NCBI RefSeq assembly: GCF_027887165.1
Contig: NC_077230.1
Span: 22,243,200-22,307,199 of the forward strand
Direction: 5' to 3'
DNA from: Monodelphis domestica
Taxonomy: Eukaryota > Chordata > Mammalia > Didelphimorphia > Didelphidae
DNA: 64,000 nucleotides
Below the pieces are notes generated by a model that was given only the letters and a program-made list of their open reading frames with translations, did not search any database and was not told where the DNA came from. Position numbers and translations under genes: made by a program. Position 1 is the first letter of the stretch. Each line of letters opens with the position of its first letter. Shown piece after piece: positions 45,456 to 58,226 of the stretch.

Positions 45456-46319
45456 AAAATCTGTTTTAATCAGACTGATTGTTTTCAGCCTAAGATGTTT
45501 TATTTATCTTATCTCATCAAAAGCCCAAAAGAAGGGTCCAGATTTGACAGAAATCATTCTAAGGGAAAGCCTGGCCTGGGCTAGAGGCCAGGTAAAATGT
45601 CCATACCTAACATGACCAAAAATTGAGGGAACTAAAGTTTACCTAACAAAGGGTAGGCAGAGGCCTGGCCCTAAGAAAATGAACTGAGATTAACTCAGCG
45701 TCAAGAATAACAAGATTTTACGAATCCCTGCTTTGTCATATACTCCTGTGGGAAGGAAACATTTTGGTCTTATGAAACTCTTATTTGAATTAGAATTCTT
45801 CTCATCGATTACGGCTGCCAGAAGAAGCCCTGTGCCTTTACTGAATCTATAAGAAGCCCTGTGCCTTTACTGAATCTATAGAATATGAAAGAGTCTCTGT
45901 CAAAAATAAAAGGAAGCTTCAGGGCCACACATTCTGCAGGGTGCCAGATCTTGATATTATTAATACCTACAACATGAAGCTGACAGCCCAGCCCTGGCAA
46001 TTCTCATTGGAGAACCGTACCCTAAATGAACTCCTATATTTTGGCAGAATGCATAAAGTAAAAAACGTCTTTTAAAATGCAATCTTTGTTTAGATGTAAA
46101 ATCTGAGTAATTTGTAGGCGTAGAGGAGGGAAAGTACGGTGGTTTTATTTGTACATATTCTAATTATAAATTAATGCCCTTTTCCAATTTTCCTGGTGAT
46201 TTTGGGCCCTACTGCAATAGAAACTGTCCTAAGAAATATCTCCCTCAACTATATGAAGCCTTCCTTGACAGCCCAATCTCTATATCTACTACTAGAAAGA
46301 TCATAGATTCCTTTTCAGG
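45456..46319. other. Unassigned, with a short tandem duplication
   Basis: AGAAGCCCTGTGCCTTTACT and the next nine bases occur twice in tandem (45823-45851 and 45852-45880; period 29, identical). No gene seen. Confidence 0.6.
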
Positions 46320-46440
46320 ACGTTAGAGTCATCTTGTTTCAGTCCCTTATTTTACAGATGAAAAGCCCATTTGAACCCAGACACTCAGGGCCTCCACCTC
46401 CAAAACCAGCATTCTTTTCTACTGCATCCTCCTTTATGCC
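46320..46440 (-). mobile_element. MIR-type SINE fragment, reverse
   Basis: 'cagtcccttattttacagatgaaaagcc...accagcattcttttctactgcatcc' is a diverged antisense MIR. An L2-like 3' piece may follow at 46490-46600. Confidence 0.55.
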
Positions 46441-46610
46441 TTGTATTTACAGTTTTGCTCTAAAAGTCCATTCCCATCCACTGACCATTGCATATTTGAG
46501 AGGAAGAAAAGTTTTACTCATCTCTGTATTCTTTATCATATTTCCTGTTCAGAGTACAATGCCTCACACACAGACTATAAAACTATATTTGAAGGAATTA
46601 ATCTCACTGC

Positions 46611-47393
46611 ATGGATGAAAATAACTGCAAAACACTGCATTAAATGTCAATATTTAATTTTCCTTTTTTTTTTTTTGCTTATCCCTTCGTGTGCTAGCCC
46701 CAGTAGAAAAATAGCTGGCTTTATATGCCTCTGTGAAGGTGTTTGTGCCTGTGCCCAGGTTCCAGTCATTTAAAAAGATGCTATAATTCCATTTTGATGT
46801 CTGATCTATGAAAGAGGGTGTGGGATGCGGAGGGCAGTGTCTAAATTCTAATCTGCTCTCTAACTCTAAAAGTTAAAAGAGTTTTAACTTTTTAGACTTC
46901 TAATTTTTTTTGTTTCACAATGGAGTGGCAGTTTGGGGAAGCCTATGGATCCCCCTTCCCAAAATAGGCCTACCTTCATAAGTTAATTTCCAATGTCAAC
47001 TAATGAAAATTAGGTGCCTCCAGGTTCACCATCATTTAGACCCCCTACACTGTCTAGTTCTGGCATCCTGCTGGGAAACCACTCAAAAGCTAATTGTTCT
47101 AATCCCAAATCTTCAAAATCACATAACCTGTTTTCATCAGTTTTGACAATTTCCTGTGAAGAGAGTATGTCTTCTTTAGAAGAAAAAAATAATTTCTGTG
47201 CAGAATATGTTCTCCTCTTCATAAGAAATAATAGCAACATTTTCAGACCTTAAAAATAATCAACCCAACTTAGCTTTTCTTTTTCTTTCTTTTTTTTTTC
47301 ATTAATAAACCTGCTACTGCCCGAAAAATAGAAGGAAAAGCCTCCTGGAGTTCTCAGAAGCCAATTTGGGGTTTTGGTGAGATTTTTGTTTTG
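46611..47393. other. Unassigned, with open frames on both strands
   Basis: Between 47010 and 47253 both strands are open for about 76-79 codons. The minus frame (SSKEDILSSQEIVKTDENRL) has protein-like composition, but no family was recognised. It may be a fragment of a retrocopy. Confidence 0.25.
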
Positions 47394-47410
47394 AAAAGTC
47401 AGTCCCACAC

Positions 47411-48166
47411 TAATGCATTGCTGGTGGAGTTGTGAATTGATCCAACCATTCTGGAGGGCAATTTGGAACTATGCCCAAAGGGTGATAAAAGACGGTCTGC
47501 CCTTTGATCCAGCCATAGCACTGTACCCCAGTGCTATGTATATGTATACAGACCCAGGGGTCTGTACCCCAAAGAGATAATAAGGAAAAAGATATGTACA
47601 AAAATATTCATAGCTGCGCTCTTTGTGGTGCCCAAAAACTGGAAAACGAGGGGATGCCCATCAATTGGGGAATGGCTGAACAAACTGTGGTATATGTTGG
47701 TGATGGAATACTATTGTGCAAAAAGGAATAATAAAGTGGAGGAATTCCATGGAGACTGGAACAACCTCCAGGAAGTGATGCAGAGGGAAAGGGGGAAAAA
47801 AAAGGCAGAAACCAGAACATTTGTACACAGAAACTGAAACTAGCAGCAATGTAATGACTCAGGACAACCCAGAGGAATTTATGAGAAAGAATGCTATCCA
47901 CATCCAGACAAGGAACTGTGGGAGAAGAAATGCAGAAGAAAAACAACTGCCTGATCACATGGGTTCATGGGGATATGATTGGGGTTTTGGCACTAAGAGA
48001 TCACTCTATTGCAAATATGAATAACATGGAAATAGGTTTTGAATAATGATACATATATAATCCAGGAGAATTGTTTGTTGGCTCTGGGAGGGAGGAGGGA
48101 AGAGGAGAGGGAGAGAACATGAATCATGTAACCATGGAAAACTATTCTAAATTAATTAATTTTTAA
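47411..48166 (+). mobile_element. L1 LINE, 5'-truncated
   Basis: Sense L1 from TAATGCATTGCTGGTGGAG to an A tail. Flanks AAAAGTCAGTCCCACAC (47394-47410) and AAAAGCCAATCCCACAC (48167-48183) form a 17-bp target duplication with two changes. A short local duplication around 47515-47575 is specific to this copy. Confidence 0.94.
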
Positions 48167-48825
48167 AAAAGCCAATCCCACACAAATGTTCTAATCTCTC
48201 TCCCTTTTTCTATTTAAAAAAAGAAAAGAAAATGACTTAATCAGGACACAAGATTCCAGCCCTCAAAAATAAATTCATTTTTCATGGAAGGGACAATAAA
48301 AGGTTTGTGGCCTATTCCCTCCCATCAGTCCCCCACATCTCAACAGTCAACCTGCCATGGCAACCCAGCCTACTACTAGGGAGCCACCAGGTAGACAGAG
48401 TTGGGGTGAGGGGCCTTGGTGGGCTTGTGGACTTGGTACTCCACATCGACTCTCTGTAGAATTCTCCAGGCAAACCATATTATCACCTGCAAAAAGTGAT
48501 AACTTTGTTTTCTCTTTACCTAAATGTATTTCTTCAAATTCTTTTCCCCACAATTGGTACAATGAGCATTTCTAGTACAATTTTGAATTATAATGGTGAT
48601 AATGGACATTGCTGATCTTATTGGAAAGGCTTCTAATTTCTCTCCATTGCTTGCTCTTAGTTTTATAGAAGATTAAACTTCTCATTTCAAAGAAAGTTCC
48701 ATTTATCGCTGTGCTTGTTGGTTTTTGTGTTTTTCTTTTTTAAACAGGAATGCTTATATTTTATCAAAACCTTTTTCTGAGTCTCAAAATAATCCCATGA
48801 TTTTTGTTGTTTGGGGCATTGTATA

Positions 48826-50031
48826 CAGTAAGGGCTTCCCACATGCACAGTTTCAAGTTTCAGTTATTCAAGATTAACCACTGTTTACTTGGAAATAACA
48901 GGAAACTACTAAAATAGCACTCAGGAAAGAGATGGTGTTCCATTTTGGCCACTACACAGAGTTGTAAAAATTAAATTAGTTTCTAGTAATAAAAGTTTTC
49001 TATTTTGTGAGGTTTATTAAGGATTATTTGAAATCAAGGAATAAAGAAAATACAAAATAATAACTCACGTGCCCATGGCTGATGAGCCAATTCAGAACCC
49101 TACGCTTGACTTACTTACTACATCCTTGCAAAATGGAAGAGCCCTTGTGGGAGGCAGAGCCAGTTAAATACTCATTGTGATCTCGCCCAGGTGGAGACTC
49201 AGATGAGATTATAGGGAATTCTGGGAAATACCAAGGACTTCTGGGTATTGAAGTCTGGGGCTCAAATCTCCATTTTTACAGAGTCAAGCGCCTAAAAACC
49301 ACACAACCAAGGGCTCTGTGGCTCAGGGACTCGGGGACTCTGGGATCCGTATCTCTGGGAGAATGTCCCACTGGAGATGATTCTCTAAAGAGTGACAGAA
49401 CTTGGGGGTCTTTTATACCCTCCGGAGAACTCGGTACAGCAAGCGTGCATAGACAGGCTTCAAGCAGGCTGGGGTATCAGGGAGCGGTCAGCCACAATGA
49501 AAGCCAAAGGAAAGGGTCAAACCAAGAGCTGAGCTTCCTGAGAGAGGACTCTGGACAATGGGAGAAGCTACTAAGACAAATGAGGATACTCAACATTTGG
49601 CTATATTTACTAGTCCCACCCAAACGGAGGTCACCAAACCCTGGAGGTCTATGGTTCAGTCCCAAACAGGTGTGCTGGGGACTTCCTGAGTGTGACTACT
49701 CAGAAGGTAGGAGCAAACTTGAAACCTGCAGAAAACCCAGTTGATACCACTAAGCACCATCAGTGCTTGCGAAGTGTAGCCGGAAGTGTACCAAGGCAGT
49801 TGTCTCTTCCGCGTTCACTTTCATTTTGTCCACTTTCAATTTCCCTTGTTTTTTAGTGTTTTGTTTTGTTTTTGTAGGCAATAGAGGGAGGTCCTTGGAT
49901 CACTGAGCTAAGGAGTAGGAACCATAAAGAGCACATATATATGGGGTCGGCTCGGATTCATGTATATCTCCACTTTCAGCCATCCACTATAGGTCTTCAA
50001 CTATCTCCCCTGAGGAGATGAGGTCCTAATG
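48826..50031. mobile_element. Possible Tigger/pogo-like DNA transposon relic
   Basis: The L1 is interrupted between TA at 48824-48825 and TA at 50032-50033. The inserted DNA starts CAGTAAGGGCTTCCCAC and ends near 'gaggtcctaatg', weak inverted ends. Two TA copies and such ends would suit a Tigger-like element. It carries an LTR. Confidence 0.45.
48963..49280 (-). mobile_element. Solo LTR (family A), fossil
   Basis: TGTAAAAATTAAATTAG to CTCCATTTTTACA, 318 bp, with perfect duplication GAGT (48959-48962, 49281-49284). It is uninterrupted where the copy at 41043 carries an inserted LTR. Confidence 0.9.
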
Positions 50032-50354
50032 TAGTTGGTTATGCTTATAGTTTTCCTAAATTTAAACTAACCCTATATTCTTGGTATAAATCCAGCCTGG
50101 TCATAGTGTGTGATCTTTGTGATATATTACTGTTATTTTCTTACTAGTTTTTTTATTTTTTAAAAATTTGTATCACTATTCATTAGGGAAATTGGTCTGT
50201 AGCTTCCTTTCTCCTTTTTGAGTCTTCCTGGTTTATGTATTAAGACCATATTTGTGTCGTAGAAAAAATTCAGTGTGGGAATCCTTTTTTTTCCAAACGG
50301 TTTACAAAATATTAAAATTATTTATTCTTTGGCAGTTTGGTAGGTGTTTTTGTT

Positions 50355-50555
50355 TTTTTTTTAACCCTTACCTTCTGTCTTGGAGTCAATACTGTGTATT
50401 GGTTTCAGGGCAGAAGAGTGGTAAGGGTTAGGCAATGGGGGTTAAGTGACTTGCCCAGGGTCACCCAGCTGGGAAGTGTCTGAGGCCAGATTTGAACCTA
50501 GGAACCCCATTTCTAGGCTTTACTCTCAATCTACTGAGCTACCCAGCTGCCCCCT
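50355..50555 (-). mobile_element. tRNA-derived marsupial SINE (MAR1-like)
   Basis: Reverse copy from TTTTTTTTTAACCCTTACC to 'gagctacccagctgcccc', inserted in the old L1; flanks around TTGGTAGGTGTTTTT and TTGTTAGGTTTTT suggest its target duplication. Confidence 0.93.
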
Positions 50556-50799
50556 TGTTAGGTTTTTCTTATAAATCCATCTGATCCTGGTTATTTTTTC
50601 TTAGTAAACTCATTTATGCCTTGCTTAATTTCTTTTTCTGAGAGAGGGTTATTTAAGTAATCTATTTCTTCTTGTATTAATAAGGGCAATTTATATTCTT
50701 GTAAATATTCATCCATTTCATTTAGATTGTCAGTTTTATAGGCATATAGTTGGGCAAAATAGCTCCTAATACTTGCTTTTATGTTCTCTTCATTGGTGG

Positions 50800-51324
50800 T
50801 GAAATATTATAATAGGATCGAAGGGGTTTTAGGGAAGAAACATAGAAAGAACATATAAATATTTCGATTTTATTAAACAAGGAAAGGGAAGGTAAAAAGG
50901 GAAAGAAGGGAAAGGGAGAGATCTTAATTATTTTACTCTCTAAATTATAAGCTATCTGACTGCAACTATCTTATTTCTAAGTACATTAAAGGCAAAGTCT
51001 TTAGGGATTAGTAATCTTAAAAGAGAGTCTTTTGGTGGGCAAAGTCCAAAAATCCCAAGAGAAATATCCAAAGGTGGTCTGTCCAGCAGAAGAATGAAGA
51101 CTGCCTTCTTTTCCACAGCCAAAGATATTCCCAGGCTTATAATTTCAATGATCGTTTCTCAAGATGCTCCAGGAAAATATTCCTCCTCCTTCATCCAGGT
51201 CCAATGAGATTGTCAGTTGCTTAACTGTTTTTCTGGGATTCTATTCCACCAGCTCCAGGGAAAATTCTAATCTTATGCCCTGTCAATCACTCTTATGTCC
51301 TAAGTCTTATTTCCTATGGTAACA
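50800..51324 (-). mobile_element. Solo LTR, fossil
   Basis: TGAAATATTATAATAGG to CTATGGTAACA, with perfect duplication GTGG (50796-50799, 51325-51328). TTTTATTAAAC near the left end suits a minus orientation. Confidence 0.85.
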
Positions 51325-52924
51325 GTGGTAAATTCATCTTTTGCATTATTTATACTGATAATTTGGCTGTTTATTTTTAATCAAATTAGTCAATAATTTA
51401 TTTTATTGGTTTTCTTCAAAAAACTATGGAATTTTATTTATTAGGTCAACATTCTTTTACTTCCAATTTTGTTAACATCTCTGATTTTCAGGACTTCTGT
51501 TTTGGTTTTTAATTGTGGGTGATTAATTTTTTATTGCATGCCCAGTTTGTTGACCTGCTCTTTTATTGATGGAAACATTTAGATATGTAACATTTCCCCT
51601 TAGTTCTGCTTTGGCTGTATCCCCCACAAATTTTTTTTGTCTTCTTGTCATTTTCTTGAATGAAATTATTGATTGTTTCTATGATTTTTTTCTTTAATCC
51701 ACCCAATTTTAGTTTTAGAGTATTCAGTTTCTAGTAAATGTTTAATCCATTCTTCAAAGAACATTAATTGAATGTATTTTTGTTGTATAACAATCAGAAA
51801 TATATACATTTAATATTTCTTCTTTTCTGCATCAATGTGAGGTTTTTATGTCCAAAAACATGATCAATTTTTGTGAAGACACCCTGTATAGGTGAGAAAT
51901 AAGTATATTCCTCTCTATTCCCATTCAGTATTTTCCAGGCCTATCATATCTAATATTTCTAAAATTCTGTTCATATCATTAATTTCCTTCATGTTTATTT
52001 TATGGCTAGATTTATCTAAAGGGATAAATTGATAAATTGAGATTTCCCCATTACTATAGTTTTAGTATTTCTTTTGACTTTTAATGCATTTAACTTTTCC
52101 TTTATGAATTTGTATCCTTTATTGTTTGGTGCATCTAAATTCAGTATTGATATTATTTCATTGTACCTTTTAGAAAAATATAATTTCCTTGTTTACCTCT
52201 TCTAATTGGATCTATTTTGACATTTTCTTTTGCTTTGTCTGAGATCATGATTATCATCTCTGCCTTCTTTACTTTAGCTGAAGCATAATAGATTCTGCTC
52301 CAGTCCCTTATTTTAGGTCTAGATGTATCTTTCTGTTTCAAGTATGGTTTTTATAAAGAACATATTGTTGGATTTTGGTTTCTCATCCATTCCGCTAAAT
52401 TTTTCCATTTTGTGAGTGAATTCATCCTGGTCATGTTCACAATGACAACGAATAAATATTCATTTTGCATAAATATACAATAACTGTATATTTCTCTCCA
52501 TCTTTTTTTGTTTTACTTATTTTTCTCTATTTTACCCTGACTCTTTTCAAAATCTGTTTTACTTCTGACCACTGCCTCTCTTAATCAATCCTCTTTCTTT
52601 ATTTCCTGACCTCTCCTTTCTCTTAACCTTCTTTGTTTCCTGTTGGGTAAGATGAATTTCAGTGCCCACTGTGTGTATGCATATTCTTCTTTCTGTAGGA
52701 GAAAAGTTCAGTTGTTGCCAGTTTCCCCACCCTAGTTCTCCTGACATTGTATAAACTCTTCCTTGATTGCCCCATTAATATAAGTTAATTTTCCTTATTC
52801 TTCCTCCCCTCACCCTATCTCCCAAGGTATTCCTCTTCCCCACCCTTCCATTCTTCTTTTGAGATCATCTCAACATAATAGAATCATACTCAGGCATTCT
52901 CTCTAATTAGAATCCTTCTAAGAA

Positions 52925-53185
52925 CTCTGCTAGGAGGCATAATGGAAAGACACCAAGGTCTGGAGTCAGGAAGACTCTTCTTCCTAAGTTCAGATCTGGC
53001 CTCCAACATTTACTGGCTGTGTGACCCTAGGCAAATCAGTTAATCTTGCTCGTTTCCATTTCCTCATCTATAGAATATGCTTCAGAAGAAAATGACAAAA
53101 CACTCTAGTATCTTTGCCAAGAAAACTCCAAATTGAATCATGAATAGTTAGACACAACTGAAAAATGGCTAAGCAACAACAAGAG
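52925..53185 (+). mobile_element. tRNA-derived SINE, WSINE-like
   Basis: 'ggaggcataatggaaagacaccaaggtctggagtcagg', CTGTGTGACCCTAGGC, then 'aagaaaatgacaaaacactctagtatctttgccaagaaaactcc...cacaactgaaaaatggctaagcaacaac'. Confidence 0.88.
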
Positions 53186-55128
53186 CTTTAATTATAATAA
53201 TGTTCTGGAGTGCTTTATATAGATCCTCTCCCCATCTAAGAATGTAAACAGTTTAACTTTGTTTAGTTCCTTATGAGTTTTCCCTCATAATTACCCATTT
53301 ATGCTTTCTTGAGTCCTGTATTCAAATGTCAGATTTTTCTATTAAGCACTAGTCTTTTCATCAGGAATGTTTAAAACTCTTCTATTTTAATATCCCTCCA
53401 CCCCCCACATAGGATTACATTCAGTTTTGTTGGCTAGATTGTAATCTTAGATTCTTTTGCCTTCTGGAATATAATTTTCCAAGCCTTCCATTCCTTTAAA
53501 ATGGTGGTTGCTAAGTCTTGTGTGATCCTTATTATATTTGAAATATTTCTTTCTGTCTAGATGATTTTCTCTGTTACCTAGAAATTCTAGCTTTTGGCTG
53601 CAATTTTCCTGGGAGTTTTCATTTGGAGATTTTCTTCAGAAGGTGGCTGGTTGATTTATTCAGTTTCTACTTTGCCCTTTCATTCTACGATATCTGAGAA
53701 ATTTTCCTTTATAATTTTTTGAGATATCATGTTTAGGCTCTTTTTTTGGCTAATGGCTTTTAGGTAGATCAGTGATTCTTAAATTGTCTCTACTTGATTT
53801 GTTTTCTAGGTTAATTTTTTTCTTCAAGATATTTCTTATTTTATTCTATTCTTTCAGTCTTTTGACTTTGTTTATTTTTTTCTTGATGTCTCATGAAGTC
53901 ATTAGTTCCCATTTGGTCGATTCTAATTTTTCAGAAGTTACTTTTCTTATAGTGGTTTGTACCTTTTATAAAGCTATTGATTCTCTTTCCACAATTTTCT
54001 TGGTTAGTTACAATTTCTTTTCCCCATTTTATATCCTACCATTCTTATTTACTTAAAAAAATTTTTTTTTGTTCTTTTTATAATCTCCTTTAACTCTTCT
54101 AAGACTTCTTATTGAGCTTGTATCCAATCTGCATATTTCTTGGAGGCTTTTCTTATAGATGTTTTCAAATCATTGCCTTCTTCTGTGTTTGTGTCTTGAA
54201 CTTCTTTGTCATCATAGTAGCTCTTTGTGTTCTTTGTTTGTTTGTTTGTTTTTGTTTATTTGCTCATTCTTCTGGCCTATATCTTGACTTTGACTTTATG
54301 TTAGTGTTGGGCTCTGTTCACTTCTGGGGATGGAGCTTTTGTCCTTTATGTCCTTCTGTTGTTTTCACAGCTTAGTCTGGGGACCTAAAATTATTGGTGT
54401 TTTTGAGGTCATGTGATATAGAGAGACTGTTCATTGCCCTACTGGCATATCTTCTGTAAGTTCCTGTCTAATGTTTGTATCTAGTAGATTGTGTGTGGTT
54501 GAATTTTAGTGACTTGCTGCTGGATTCAGTTACTGTTAGCACCCTGGAAGTTCTGCATCTTCAGAGGCACCAAACTGTTTTCTACTCTGATTATTCTATT
54601 GCAGACTTGGATGTGAGACTGGAGGTTAGAAGTGAGTCCTACCTCTGCTGTTGGGCTCTGAGTCACACAGCTGTTTTTGTCATTCATTCCTTGCTCAGTA
54701 CACAGGTAGAGTCTCTTTGCCTTGTGATTGTAACTACTCCTCTCTACCCTGGAATGGTGCTAGGTAACCGGTGGTAGCTGTCAGTTCCTATTCCTGCTCC
54801 CAGTACTGGTTCAGAGGTTCCCTAAGACCAGTAGGTCTTCCCTAGTGCCTTTAGCTCCATTGATCAATCAAAGCCCCCTTCTGATCCCTGGTAGCTAACA
54901 TGTTCCCCACCACCACCACCACCATCCTTTTGCTGCCACCACACACACACTCCTCCATCCACAGACCTCCCTGCCAATCTTCTAAGCTTTCTTGGCTGGA
55001 AGACTGACTCATTGAGGCTTTTCTTGATTGGTAGAGCACATTTTCTAGATTGTGAAAAAGGTGTCTGGGCAAACTAGGCAGAAATGCAGACTTTCATTTC
55101 ACCATCTTGACTCCACCATTTCTCCCCT

Positions 55129-56640
55129 TCTTTTCTTCGGTTATTTTATCAGGTTAAGTCTGCATCACTGTGTTAGTTCATTTTTCTTGGGTCAGATGTT
55201 GATGGTACAAACTTAGGTCCAATCAGAAATTCTTAAACTTTAAAGAACATTATTTACTCTCTGTGGAATTATCATGTTCTAGGCCTCTGGTCATAACTGC
55301 TGATGCTATTCCATGATCAGAACAGATGGCCGTAATTGACTACAGTTATTGATATCCTGGAAACCATATTTCAAAAAAAGTAAATTTTCAATGTCTATGA
55401 CCAGGCATTACTTGATTGATGCATAATTTTAAGAACATTTTAGATTTCATGAAAGACATTGCTGGAGAGATAACTTTATTTCATTTTGAGACAATATCAT
55501 TTTTTTAAAAATGAAGAACATGATTTTATTTTTAAAGAAAACACTGAATAATGAAATAAATGATGATGCCAAAAGGAATCCACAGGAATTCAGGAATTTG
55601 GTTCAAAGTGCTCAAATGACTACAAGTATTTTCACGAATTTTGTGGTGGACCTTTTTTTTTTCCCCTGTTTTAGGTTCATTTGTTAACTTGGCTAAACCA
55701 ATCCCACAAGCTTATCTTTCAAAGAACAAAGAATAAAGAATACCACATCAGCAGCTTTCAAATGTCAATAGGGTCCTCCATTGAGGAGACAAGATAGTTG
55801 TATTTGGTTTTACTTATAGCTGCATTCACATACCATATAGAATCTTGTTTCTTAGAAATAAAGAAAACAAAAAAAAAACCAACAAAGAAAACAAAAACCA
55901 ACATCAAATGACTGGTAAGAATACAGTTTAATCCCAAACCTTCCATAAGCAAACTATCCCACAAAGGTAATATGAGTCTTCTCCCTCAATGTCGGTGGGA
56001 GATTATTCTGGGCAACTGATTTTTCTGCCTCTCACACAAATCCTGACGTTATGATTTATGTTCTCGAACAAATTAGACTTAATTTGAGAGAAGATCATCG
56101 GCAATAGGTATAACAATCTTGGCAGAACATCCATTTTAATTAATTGCCTTCTGACTAATATGGCTAGGAGGATGTTAGTGCCACATAGCTGGTAAGGATC
56201 AGTGCTGTCACATAATTAATTTTTTTCTTACCCCTGAACTTAAAACCTCATCAGTTTTAAATTGCAAAGGCTCTGGCTTACTTCATATTTCATCACAACA
56301 ATCTACCTTCTATGGCAATGTTTGAATAAGGAAGTTTAGAAGAGAAAAATTAACCACATATAGCATTTTGGACCTCAGCTATCTAAATTACAAGTATTGC
56401 ATATAAAATTAATAGTTGAATTACTAGAACCTAAAGTTAAAGTTCTTAGAGGGAAGGTGTGGGAGCTATACATATTAACAAAGAGAAAGCACATCTCAAG
56501 TTCAACTCACACGAACCATAGGGCAGTTTTAGGATAGTTTTTTCTCTTCCCTATGGAATTAAAAATCAGGTTCATGATTCCGTACAATGAAGAGACAAGA
56601 GAAGAATAAAAGTTGCCCCTATTAAAATTTTCAAGTAACC
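55129..56640. other. Unassigned AT-rich DNA
   Basis: No gene or known repeat recognised in 1.5 kb. It may be unique sequence. Confidence 0.45.
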
Positions 56641-56648
56641 TTGTAATA

Positions 56649-57021
56649 CATAATATAATATAATATAATATAATATAATATAATATAATATAATATAATA
56701 TAATATAATATAATATAATTAATATAATTAATATAATATAATATAATGTAATATAATGTAATATAATGTAATATATTAATTATAATATAATAATTAATAT
56801 AATATAATTAAGTAATATAGTTTATAATATAATATAATACAATATAATATAATACAATATAATATAATACAATACAATACAATACAATATAATATAATAT
56901 AATATAATATAATATAATATAATATAATATAATATAATATAATATAATATAATATAATATAATATAATATAATATAATATAACATAATATAACATAACAT
57001 AACATAACATAACATAATATA
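56649..57021 (+). repeat. (TAATA)n pentanucleotide array
   Basis: About 370 bases, with blocks of variant units (TAATG, CAATA, ACATA) grouped at set places rather than scattered. The minus-strand frames of isoleucine, leucine and tyrosine repeats are by-products. Confidence 0.97.
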
Positions 57022-57109
57022 AGCAGCCTGCTTACAAAATACTTGGATAAAGGCAAAAAACCAAAAACTTGGATATCCCACTAGGCTTTCTAATCAGTTT
57101 ATCCAAAAC

Positions 57110-57420
57110 AAAGTTTATTTTTAATCCTGATACTGCCTGTCCTTCTGATTTGACTATGTCTAGCTGGGGTTCCATCATTCATCCTCCCATGTTTGAAAAC
57201 CTGGTATTTTTATTCTTCCTTTTTCTTCACTTTTTATATCTAATCAGTTACCAATTTTAGTCAATTCCACCTTCATAAACACTTCTTGCATCCATCCCTT
57301 CTCTTTACTGCTAGCATCCTTGTTCATGTTCTCCTGACCAATGGCAATAATCTGTTTGCCTTCACTCATTTCCTTATTAAATCTTTCATGTCACTTCCAA
57401 CTTGGATGTTCACTCGGATA
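57110..57420 (+). mobile_element. L2 LINE fragment
   Basis: 'gtcaattccaccttcataaacacttcttgcatccatcccttctctttactgc' and the following part match the L2 internal 3' region. Confidence 0.6.
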
Positions 57421-57659
57421 ACTTTTAAGGGCTTTCATCTATCTTCATCTTCTTTGTATTAAGGCAATGAGATTTTGTATCTCTTAGGCCAGTCTATTAA
57501 TTCCCTATTCAATTCTTTAAAAATGATTTTTCCCTTTTGATTAAAAAAATTTTTTTGACTCTTAAAAAGACAAACAACGCTTCCTGATCTTTCCCAAGAA
57601 TTCTAACTGTTCCCAAGTTACATTTCTCTTTGAGGTTTTGGATGGTTTAGAGTTTTTCT

Positions 57660-58226
57660 TGTAGTAAGGGATTTTGCAAAAGCTGAATGCAAGGGATGTT
57701 GTAGGGCCAATATTCCACTTGGAACTCCTGGGACTGGACCCAGAGGCAGTTACTGGAAAAATCAGTTGGTATCAGTTGTGGAGAGGCTATTTCTCTCTTG
57801 CTCTCAGGATAAATCAGAGGATACCAGCTGGAGGTTTATGAGGTGGACCCAGAAATCCAGTGGGTATTTTTCCTTTGGCTGTCTTGAGATTTCTACCTGC
57901 TTCCTACTGCTGATACTACAGAGAAAGTGGATTTCTCCTGGAGTTGCTGACATCTCTCAGGGACTTGTGTCTGGAGGCAAGGAGGACTCTATGTTGTGAG
58001 ACTTCCTTTGAGCCCCTTTGTCCTTGCCTCTACCAATCCTTCCTTAACTTGAATTACTTAGTTTAGTATAATTATAGAAATGATAGGATTTTAATATCTG
58101 GGGTATGTTATCTAACTTCTATCTAGAAGTTATTCCCTGTTTCCCTTCCATTCCTTTCTCCCTTTAGGTAAATAAACTTTAATTTTATATATAGCTTTAA
58201 CCCTTCCTTACAACCCTACTATAACA
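57660..58226 (+). mobile_element. Solo LTR, fossil
   Basis: TGTAGTAAGGG to CTACTATAACA, with perfect duplication TTCT (57656-57659, 58227-58230). AAATAAACTTTAAT near the right end gives plus orientation. Confidence 0.85.

Larger units (their letters stand above)
48455..55128 (-). mobile_element. Old, nearly full-length L1 with five later insertions
   Basis: From the left: ORF2 reverse-transcriptase region (antisense of 'aaacatattatcacctgcaaaaag'), ORF2 and endonuclease region to about 52500, ORF1 region with coiled-coil part near 53780-54020, and a GC-richer 5' UTR (54400-55128) ending with the reverse of GGAGTCAAGATGGTGAAATG. The 3' end is missing. Much more diverged than the other L1s here. 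Insertions: 48826-50031, 48963-49280 within it, 50355-50555, 50800-51324 and 52925-53185. The open frames are chance remnants. Confidence 0.8.

Noticed and set aside
48357-48575. Plus-strand frame of 72 residues with part of an L1 on the other strand
   Set aside because: Half of it is antisense to the old L1; the other half has no likeness to a protein.
53772-54375. Hydrophobic Leu/Phe-rich frames that look like membrane proteins
   Set aside because: They are antisense to the ORF1 region of the old L1; A-rich sense DNA gives Phe/Leu-rich antisense reading.
56794-57081. Three Ile/Leu/Tyr-repeat frames on the minus strand
   Set aside because: They are translations of the TAATA array.
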